Origin: Candidatus Sabulitectum sp.
GTDB lineage: Bacteria; Fermentibacterota; Fermentibacteria; Fermentibacterales; JCC-6
Length of the DNA stretch: 8,361 nt
Assembly (NCBI GenBank): GCA_029934845.1
Contig: JAOZLN010000098.1
Location: forward strand, 1 to 8,361
Direction of reading: 5' to 3'
In this document: in pieces, positions 1 through 4,977 of the stretch
How the letters are laid out: every line of letters starts with the position of its first letter
How positions within the stretch are numbered: the stretch's first letter is position 1
Notes under the pieces: model-generated
The model's input: the letters and a program-made list of their open reading frames with translations, nothing else
What the model was told of the DNA's origin: nothing
The model's database searches: none
Program-made: the position numbers and the translations under genes

Positions 1-19
1 ATAAGTATGTAAATAGGGC

Positions 20-379
20 TTACCATTTTAACTCCTGATAGTCATCTATTGAAAGTGACTTGTTTTTCTTGTACATCTCCACGATGAAACTAAGCATCAC
101 TGCTGTTACAGCAAGGCCGATAACGATCGCGGTAAGCACCAGGGCTGAAGGAATCGGATCTACAACTTCCTGAACTGCATTCACCGCATTCACAGCTCCA
201 TCAATGATGGGAGCAGTCTTGCCTCTGAGATATCCCAGAGAAACAATAATGATGTGAGTACCTGTGTCAGCTATAGAGAACCCGATCACTATTTTGATCA
301 GATTCTTCCGGGTAAGCATTGCGTAAAATCCAATAACAAGAAGCGCAATACCAAGGATCAGTGTATACATCGATATCAT
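20..379 (-). CDS. mrpC: Na+/H+ antiporter subunit MrpC/MnhC (NuoK-like)
   Basis: Small membrane subunit of the Mrp/Mnh-type cation/proton antiporter, homologous to NuoK of complex I and MbhG of membrane-bound hydrogenases. The 119 residues hold three predicted membrane helices (about 4-21, 28-49 and 77-101). The family signature VDPIPSALVLTAIVIG is followed by a charged cytoplasmic tail. The start is supported by AGAGGTG just upstream. The ATG overlaps the stop of the preceding mrpB-type gene by one base (TAATG), which implies coupled translation. It is the last complete gene of the operon here. The 19 bases after its stop contain no further start codon, so the expected mrpD lies outside the window. 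In the family this subunit packs against MrpD; in isolation it has no known activity. Confidence 0.93.
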   Translation of the reverse strand: MISMYTLILGIALLVIGFYAMLTRKNLIKIVIGFSIADTGTHIIIVSLGYLRGKTAPIIDGAVNAVNAVQEVVDPIPSALVLTAIVIGLAVTAVMLSFIVEMYKKNKSLSIDDYQELKW

Positions 380-1056
380 TATTCACCTCTCATTGTAACC
401 AGAATGCTGGTAAGTTCTGAACCAACCTTCAGGCCGATAAGGGAATAGATGACCGGAATAGCTCCTGCGCTGAACAAGTCTCCAAACTGACCCAGAGGAA
501 GAAGTCCCGGGTTGAGGAAACCAATTGTCAGAACTATGCCTGCAACACCAATACCTACGTAAGCTACACCAGAGAATGATTCAACAAAATTCATTATGGA
601 ATGACTTATTTTTGTGTTTACACTTGACAGCATCAGCAGAAGGAAACCTGAGGCTATAACCACACCACCCTGGAATCCTCCACCTGGTGTAAGATGCCCG
701 TGGGTGAAAATGTAAATACCCAGGATCATTATCATGGCAACCAGCGCCGAAGAGGTTGTTTCCAGCAGTTCGGAAGAAGAGATCAGAAGCATGTCTTCAT
801 TTCTGCCCTTCAGCAACAGACCAACCCCCACTGTGGCCAGAAAAAGCACTGTTACCTCACCCAGAGTATCAAGACCGCGGTAAGTAACGATCACCGAGGT
901 AACAACATTGGGAGTACCCAGTTCATTAACAGAACCGCTTACATAATCTGCAGCCAGTTCATTCAAATTCTCTCTTTCCTGGAACCCGGAGATCACAGGA
1001 AGAAAGATCACAAGAAGTCCGGCAACAGCCAGAAGTACTGCAATATTCTTAATCAT
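379..1056 (-). CDS. mrpB: MbhE-MrpB fusion antiporter subunit
   Basis: A 225-residue membrane protein joining two subunits that are separate in Mbh complexes. Residues 1-85 look like MbhE, with LGTPNVVTSVIVTYRG (47-61) followed by DTLGE (63-67) and a helix. In classical Mrp systems this domain is the extreme C-terminus of MrpA. Residues 95-225 are the MnhB/MrpB domain (PF04039 type), with the hallmark HGHLTPGGGFQGG (119-131) and three or four further helices. An in-frame ATG lies at 1089, but the ATG at 1056 is preferred. It has AAAGGGGAA six bases upstream, starts directly at a hydrophobic segment and overlaps the previous gene by 8 bases. The longer start would add a charged, cysteine-containing leader inside that gene. 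In the assembled complex MrpB is structural and probably helps line the ion path; this role comes from the family. Confidence 0.9.
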   Translation of the reverse strand: MIKNIAVLLAVAGLLVIFLPVISGFQERENLNELAADYVSGSVNELGTPNVVTSVIVTYRGLDTLGEVTVLFLATVGVGLLLKGRNEDMLLISSSELLETTSSALVAMIMILGIYIFTHGHLTPGGGFQGGVVIASGFLLLMLSSVNTKISHSIMNFVESFSGVAYVGIGVAGIVLTIGFLNPGLLPLGQFGDLFSAGAIPVIYSLIGLKVGSELTSILVTMRGE

Positions 1057-1297
1057 CTGATTTCCCCTTTCGCACTCTGTGCAAAGCAAAGAGGAAGATC
1101 ACTGTGGTAAGGCCTGATCCGATGGATGCTTCAGTCATTGCAACATCAGGAGATCCCAGTATAAGGTAGATCACACTTGCCAGAAGACTAATAACTCCTG
1201 CACTGATGATGGAAGCCAGAAGGCTTTTAAAGTAGATCGCTGCAAATGCTGCAGCCAGCATGATCACTCCAAGGCCAATTATTATTACGGTGATCAT
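1049..1297 (-). CDS. mbhD: MbhD-like DUF4040 antiporter subunit (MrpA C-terminal part)
   Basis: An 82-residue three-helix membrane protein matching the DUF4040/MbhD family (PF13244). The signature is SPDVAMTEASIGSGLTTVIF at about residues 49-68, whose Glu is conserved in MrpA and MbhD. In Bacillus-type Mrp this domain is fused to the C-terminus of the large MrpA; a free-standing version is typical of the Mbh/Mbx/Mbs arrangement. The start ATG overlaps the mrpG stop (ATGA) and has GGGGGAGGCGAA directly before it, an excellent ribosome binding site. The last codons overlap the next gene by 8 bases. The name mbhD refers to domain identity and does not imply that a hydrogenase is present. Confidence 0.88.
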   Translation of the reverse strand: MITVIIIGLGVIMLAAAFAAIYFKSLLASIISAGVISLLASVIYLILGSPDVAMTEASIGSGLTTVIFLFALHRVRKGKSDD

Positions 1298-1632
1298 TTC
1301 GCCTCCCCCATTTCTTTGTCTGTCTTCAAATCATCTTTCACAGAGCGCTCTGTCAGTTTGATACCAGCAGTATGAGCGGCTCTTGCAAGAGCATTTGATG
1401 AAACCGGGTTTGTAGCAAGTACGAAAACAATAAGTATGGCAATTTTGCCAAAACAACCGCATTCAGCATGTCCAAGAGAAATGCCAATAAGAAAAAGAAT
1501 TGTTCCCAGTGTTGTTGCCTTGGTTCCAGCCTGCATCCTGTTGTAGACATCCGGCATTCTGAAAATTCCAAGAGCACCCAGAAACAATACAATGGAACCT
1601 GTCAAGGTAACTATTGACCCGATCAATTCCAT
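1294..1632 (-). CDS. mrpG: Na+/H+ antiporter subunit MrpG/MnhG
   Basis: A 112-residue subunit of the PhaG/MnhG/YufB family (PF03334). Three hydrophobic segments are visible (about 3-23, 40-54 and 62-75). They flank the conserved LGIFRMPDVYNRMQAGTKAT motif (21-40), and TNPVSSNALARAAH follows near residues 74-87. The charged C-terminal tail is probably cytoplasmic. A strong GGAAAGGAG lies upstream, and the ATG shares one base with the mrpF stop (TAATG). Two cysteines, C58 and C60, sit in the loop before helix 3 (ECGCFGK), where I would expect no conserved Cys pair; their role is unknown. The subunit is needed for full Mrp activity in studied systems, but its exact role is unclear. Confidence 0.92.
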   Translation of the reverse strand: MELIGSIVTLTGSIVLFLGALGIFRMPDVYNRMQAGTKATTLGTILFLIGISLGHAECGCFGKIAILIVFVLATNPVSSNALARAAHTAGIKLTERSVKDDLKTDKEMGEAK

Positions 1633-1892
1633 TATTTTCTCCTTTCCAGATACCGTGCAATGGCCACTACACCGATAAAGCTCATCAGTGCATAAACAAT
1701 TGCAACATCAAGATAGATGATTCTGTTCAAATAGTATGCAATGTACACGATCAAAGAGATCGCGATGATCGTCATGCCATCAAGGGCAACTGTCCGGTCT
1801 GCTGCTGTCGGTCCCAGAACCATTCTTACGAATGTGAGCCCAATGCTTATCAGAGCGATTATTGCCGCAGCATTATAGAGTGTGTCAGCCAA
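1632..1892 (-). CDS. mrpF: Na+/H+ antiporter subunit MrpF/MnhF (TTG start)
   Basis: An 86-residue subunit of the MrpF/PhaF family (PF04066) with three membrane helices. It carries the conserved LGPTAADRTVALDGM segment and ends in ARYLERRK. The reading frame is open from a TTG at 1916, but the TTG at 1892 is the better start. GGAG stands seven bases before it, it removes a 32-base overlap and leaves a short 8-base overlap with mrpE, and the protein then begins M-ADTLYNAAA, as family members do. No ATG or GTG alternative exists near the N-terminus. A TTG start in a coupled operon may keep this subunit's synthesis tied to upstream translation. The MrpF role in antiport is known only at the level of being required. 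Confidence 0.9.
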   Translation of the reverse strand: MADTLYNAAAIIALISIGLTFVRMVLGPTAADRTVALDGMTIIAISLIVYIAYYLNRIIYLDVAIVYALMSFIGVVAIARYLERRK

Positions 1893-2379
1893 AGATAATC
1901 TCCAAATACTTTTCAAAGTTTGAAACTATTGATTCTGTAGCGCCTTCGATATTATCACTGGTTACATCTATCCAGTGAATGTAAAAATACTCGTCTTTCA
2001 TTTCTACAGTAAGAGTTCCCGGGGTAAGAGTTATAGAATTTGCCAGAAATGCTCTTCCTATAGGGCTCTTCAACCTTGTTTTCACCTTTACTATGCCGGG
2101 ATTGATCGGAAGTCTGGGAGAAATTACCCTGCGGGCAACATCAATATTGGATTTCAACAGTTCCCAAGCAAAAACAAACAGATACATGACCATGTATACA
2201 AGAGATTTCGGGTTTAGCTTCACATCCCCAAGTACTGATAGTCTGCTGTGAAAAAGAAATACTATCAACAGAGCTGTGGCTCCGCCGAAGATCATTTCCT
2301 GCGGTGAGAAATCCGTTAGCATTACCCATACAGCAAACAGGATAACCACCCCGATAAATGCTGATTTTGTGTTTTTCAT
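1885..2379 (-). CDS. mrpE: Na+/H+ antiporter subunit MrpE/MnhE
   Basis: A 164-residue subunit of the MrpE/PhaE family (PF01899). Two or three hydrophobic segments lie in the first 80 residues. The cytoplasmic domain follows, with WELLKSNIDVARRVISP, then TRLKSPIGRAFLANSITLTP, GTLTVE and the final HWIDV motif. Its length is normal for the family. The start ATG overlaps the tetR stop (ATGA) and is preceded by CGGGAGGATGT, so the antiporter operon is translationally coupled to its presumed regulator. MrpE is the first antiporter gene here, as mbhA (its homologue) is in Mbh operons, whereas classical mrp operons begin with mrpA. Confidence 0.93.
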   Translation of the reverse strand: MKNTKSAFIGVVILFAVWVMLTDFSPQEMIFGGATALLIVFLFHSRLSVLGDVKLNPKSLVYMVMYLFVFAWELLKSNIDVARRVISPRLPINPGIVKVKTRLKSPIGRAFLANSITLTPGTLTVEMKDEYFYIHWIDVTSDNIEGATESIVSNFEKYLEIIFG

Positions 2380-2987
2380 ACATCCTCCCGTGTTCTTATA
2401 GAATCGATGATCAAATCGAAAAGATAGTTGTATGCATTAACTTTAGCGAACATTGTTTCTGCAATAAAGCAATTCTTCTCATTCCAGAACGACTGAGAAA
2501 GCCTCTTAACATCAACAGCAGCCTTGATAGAATTGTCATCGATACCAGACTGAACAATTCCAACAATAAGCTCTTTGATCCTCTTGTTGTAAGACTCATT
2601 AATTCTTATTTCATTTTCAACCTCAGAGCACTGATTGCGATGGTACTTGAAAGTCTCGTATATGCTGCAGAACTGGGAATTTTGAGCATAATCACTAGTA
2701 AAAGCATCCTTTATGCAAACCAGTTTCTGAAGACCCGGGATACTGCGCTCTGATATTTCCTGAATAGAATCCACGATCTTCAAGAAGTACTTGTTCACAA
2801 TGGTAAAACAAATCTCGTTCTTGCTGTTGAAGTAGGAATAAAGAGAGCCCTTGCTGTATCCAGCCTTATGGGCAATATCCTCCATTGTAGAATTCTCAAA
2901 TCCCTTGTCAAAAAAGATGATCTTTGCAGCATCAATGATCAGGCTCTTCCTGAAATTGATTTCCTGCTTCTTTCTTAGTTCTGTCAT
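2376..2987 (-). CDS. TetR/AcrR-family transcriptional regulator
   Basis: A 203-residue one-component regulator. The N-terminal DNA-binding domain spans about residues 12-60 and has the TetR pattern: IIDAAKIIFFDKGFENSTM, then EDIAHKAGYSKGSLYSYF as the helix-turn-helix, then NSKNEI. The C-terminal half is a helical ligand-binding/dimerisation region with no recognisable ligand signature. It is the first gene of the antiporter operon and its stop overlaps mrpE. A palindrome in its own promoter is a probable binding site, so autorepression that also sets antiporter expression is inferred. The start has AAGGA nine bases upstream. The gene appears more AT-rich than the mrp genes. The inducer is unknown; sodium, pH or a lipophilic compound would fit the operon but cannot be read from the sequence. 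Confidence 0.93.
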   Translation of the reverse strand: MTELRKKQEINFRKSLIIDAAKIIFFDKGFENSTMEDIAHKAGYSKGSLYSYFNSKNEICFTIVNKYFLKIVDSIQEISERSIPGLQKLVCIKDAFTSDYAQNSQFCSIYETFKYHRNQCSEVENEIRINESYNKRIKELIVGIVQSGIDDNSIKAAVDVKRLSQSFWNEKNCFIAETMFAKVNAYNYLFDLIIDSIRTREDV

Positions 2988-3031
2988 GTTCTGAAATCCT
3001 TCTGTGTGTCCGAACTTCCAAAATCGCGGTT

Positions 3032-3060
3032 ACTATTCTGACTATCAGTCAGTTTGTCAA
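3032..3060 (-). promoter_or_regulatory. Sigma-70-type promoter of the tetR-mrp operon
   Basis: Read on the minus strand, a perfect TTGACA (-35, 3060-3055) is followed by exactly 17 bases and then AATAGT (-10, 3037-3032, four of six consensus positions). Transcription would start near 3025, giving a leader of about 38 bases before the tetR ATG with AAGGA in it. The spacer is almost filled by an inverted repeat, so a bound repressor would block RNA polymerase directly. Confidence 0.65.
3038..3052. promoter_or_regulatory. Candidate TetR operator
   Basis: CTGACT-ATC-AGTCAG is a perfect palindrome with 6-base arms and a 3-base centre. It lies exactly between the -35 and -10 boxes of the promoter in front of the TetR gene. 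Length, symmetry and location are typical of TetR-family autoregulatory operators. The link to this particular regulator is inferred from position. Confidence 0.6.
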
Positions 3061-3077
3061 CCTACCGTTGCGGTAGG
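3061..3077. promoter_or_regulatory. Second inverted repeat upstream of the -35 box
   Basis: CCTACCG-TTG-CGGTAGG has perfect 7-base arms. It directly abuts the -35 hexamer and is centred about 44 bases upstream of the predicted transcription start. It is flanked by two direct copies of TGTCAAC (3055-3061 and 3081-3087). Its sequence is unrelated to the spacer palindrome, so a second DNA-binding protein, possibly an activator, may bind here. As RNA it could also form a small hairpin on a plus-strand transcript, but nothing supports a terminator because no T-run follows. Confidence 0.4.
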
Positions 3078-3087
3078 AAATGTCAAC

Positions 3088-3367
3088 ATCATGCACTGCT
3101 TAATGTTAATCAGAGTACATTCAGGCAAAAACCTGCGAATGGTGGGAAAATCAGCTGTTCTGCTTGATTTATGCTTCGCCGCTATACATCACGGATAAAC
3201 CATGCAGACGGTAGTTTACTTATTGTATCTTTTCAAACACAACTTACTATCTCAGGAAGAAGTCCGTCCATTCTCTTACATCAGATCCGCGAATTCTGAA
3301 TGTAATTGCGTTGTTTACCGCCTGAGTTGTAGATTACTCTGATGCTCCCACGAAAGGAATAACAGGC
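3088..3367. other. Intergenic region before the SGNH hydrolase gene
   Basis: This stretch separates the leftward tetR-mrp operon from the rightward SGNH hydrolase gene. No convincing coding region is present. A 64-codon frame starting at a GTG near 3004 crosses the tetR promoter and operators and has no family resemblance. Apart from two weak promoter candidates (TTGTAT-N16-TACTAT at 3223-3250 and the one at 3306-3335), nothing structured stands out. Confidence 0.5.
3306..3335 (+). promoter_or_regulatory. Weak candidate promoter for the SGNH hydrolase gene
   Basis: TTGCGT (3306-3311), 18 bases, then TAGATT (3330-3335). The predicted start near 3342 would leave a leader of about 26 bases containing AAAGGA. 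Both hexamers match consensus only partly, so this is one of several possibilities. Confidence 0.22.
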
Positions 3368-4891
3368 ATGGTACTATACAAAATGAGCAGAACAGGGAAA
3401 ACCTTTTTTTACTCTGGATCTCTGCTTCTACTGGCAGGGGCAGCCCTGTTACTGCTGGTACTGGCTGAATCTAGCAGCAGCAACCCGGTAGTATTGAATA
3501 GATTCTCTGTTCCGCTGGCCTCGGCAATTCTTGTTATCATGCTGATCTGCCTGACCGGGCTTTACAGCCTTGTTTTCAGAACAGACAGTACCCTTTTGTT
3601 TTCCACCCGGATCGTGTCGCTGCTTGGTAGAATACCTGCTTTCCTGGAACTGTTCATATTGTTCGGCTGGGTTCCTGTAATATTTATGCTGGTTTCAGGC
3701 AAGGGTTTGTTCCCAATTGCAGAAGAGGTTCGCTTCCTGTTGAGCCTGACATTTGCGTACGCAGGCTTCTCCATAATTACCGCGACTCTGATCTCTTCTG
3801 AACGACGAAAATTGCTTCGTGAAAGAATTCTTATGCTTGGGATCTCTACATTTGTCGGTCTGCTTGCAGTTGAATTTCTGATCAGAATTTTATCCCCTCC
3901 ATCAGTTTTTTCCTCCTCGATCCAGTTTATTCCATACCAGAACTTATCTGTAAATGTAGATCTACCAGGTATGTCACCCATTATCACCCATACAACGAAC
4001 AGCATGGGGTTTCGAGGTGCAGAGCCCCCTGAAAACTGGGAAAACTGGTTCACAATTGTTACAATTGGCGGAAGTACAACTCACTGTTACTATATAGACG
4101 ACCAGAAAACCTGGTCTCATCTGCTTCAGGAGAATCTTCGCATGAATGAATCTGAAACATGGGTGGGGAATGCTGGTTTTTCCGGACATTCCACAAGGGC
4201 ACACATTGTTCTTATGAAAGAAGTAATACCAAATGTAAAACCTGATATGGTTGTTCTTCTAGTTGGTACAAATGATGTGGTATACTCTACAAGGCTGGAC
4301 CCGGACGGAGTGGGAATAGGCACCGAAAAGCCATCACTGGGGCACAGGCTGATTTATTCCAGCAGACTTCTGGAATTGCTCGACATTTGGATCAGAGGAA
4401 GTTTTGATGAAGTACACATGCTCACAGAAAATCTTCCTCCTTACATTCGTATACCACTGGATGGCCCGGAGATGGAAGTGCCGGATGACATAAGAGACTT
4501 ATGCACTTCTCTGGACGAGTATCACAGCAACATCATGGAGATAATCAGACTGGGAAGGATCTCGGAAGTCCAGGTCGTTTTTATGACCCAGCCGTCTCTG
4601 TGGGAAGATTCAGATTACTGGCATGGAATACAGGAAAGCTACTACTGGGATGTTTCTGAAGACAGCAAACTTTCTGCTGCTACGGTGTGGAGAATACTTG
4701 ATGTTTTTAATTCTGAATTGATTTCCATATGTGCCAGCGAGGGGATCCCCTGCCTTGATCTGGCATCCCAGGTTCCACACAGCCCGGAGTACTTTTATGA
4801 TGGCATGCATCTGAACGAGGCCGGTTCCATTCTTGTTGCTGATCTGCTGAGCAAATTCATTACTGATCAGCATCTAATGGAAAGCCTTTAG
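3368..4891 (+). CDS. Membrane-anchored SGNH/GDSL-type hydrolase
   Basis: A 507-residue protein. The first 175 residues contain five predicted membrane helices (about 13-33, 48-70, 92-112, 123-143 and 154-174). With a positively charged N-terminus inside, the catalytic domain (about 205-500) would face the periplasm or outside. That domain opens with NSMGFRG (211-217) and shows the SGNH blocks: GGSTT with nucleophile S236, GNAG (267-270), GTND with N302, and DGMH with D478 and H481 as the remaining catalytic pair. Such enzymes remove or transfer acyl groups on lipids, polysaccharides or cell-wall sugars; the substrate here is unknown. The ATG at 3368 has AAAGGA nine bases upstream; a second in-frame ATG five codons on is less well placed. 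The gene appears monocistronic and converges on the metalloprotease gene. Confidence 0.88.
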   Translation: MVLYKMSRTGKTFFYSGSLLLLAGAALLLLVLAESSSSNPVVLNRFSVPLASAILVIMLICLTGLYSLVFRTDSTLLFSTRIVSLLGRIPAFLELFILFGWVPVIFMLVSGKGLFPIAEEVRFLLSLTFAYAGFSIITATLISSERRKLLRERILMLGISTFVGLLAVEFLIRILSPPSVFSSSIQFIPYQNLSVNVDLPGMSPIITHTTNSMGFRGAEPPENWENWFTIVTIGGSTTHCYYIDDQKTWSHLLQENLRMNESETWVGNAGFSGHSTRAHIVLMKEVIPNVKPDMVVLLVGTNDVVYSTRLDPDGVGIGTEKPSLGHRLIYSSRLLELLDIWIRGSFDEVHMLTENLPPYIRIPLDGPEMEVPDDIRDLCTSLDEYHSNIMEIIRLGRISEVQVVFMTQPSLWEDSDYWHGIQESYYWDVSEDSKLSAATVWRILDVFNSELISICASEGIPCLDLASQVPHSPEYFYDGMHLNEAGSILVADLLSKFITDQHLMESL

Positions 4892-4919
4892 ACCACACAT
4901 CGGATATTTTTTTATAGAA

Positions 4920-4953
4920 GAACCCGCTCTGCCTGGTACGGCAGAGCGGGTTC
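4920..4953. terminator. Shared hairpin between convergent genes
   Basis: GAACCCGCTCTGCC (4920-4933) and GGCAGAGCGGGTTC (4940-4953) form a perfect 14-bp GC-rich stem with the six-base loop TGGTAC. The stem sits 28 bases after the SGNH hydrolase stop and 24 bases after the metalloprotease stop, so it can serve both transcripts. Neither strand has a U-run immediately after the stem; the only T-run (4906-4913) precedes it on the plus strand. It may therefore be a factor-assisted terminator or a 3'-end-stabilising stem. Confidence 0.6.
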
Positions 4954-4977
4954 ACTGCTGTTTACTTCATCCTGATC

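Noticed and set aside
1057..1089. 11-residue extension of the MbhE-MrpB protein
   Set aside because: It lies inside the preceding gene, lacks a better ribosome binding site, and the next ATG has AAAGGGGAA in place and begins at the hydrophobic segment.
694..1110. 138-codon plus-strand frame opposite mrpB
   Set aside because: It is antisense to clearly conserved antiporter genes, rich in Gln/His/Asn as expected of a shadow frame, and has no plausible start signals.
3004..3198. 64-codon plus-strand frame between tetR and the SGNH hydrolase gene
   Set aside because: It starts at a GTG without a Shine-Dalgarno sequence, runs through the tetR promoter and both palindromes, and shows no family-like composition.
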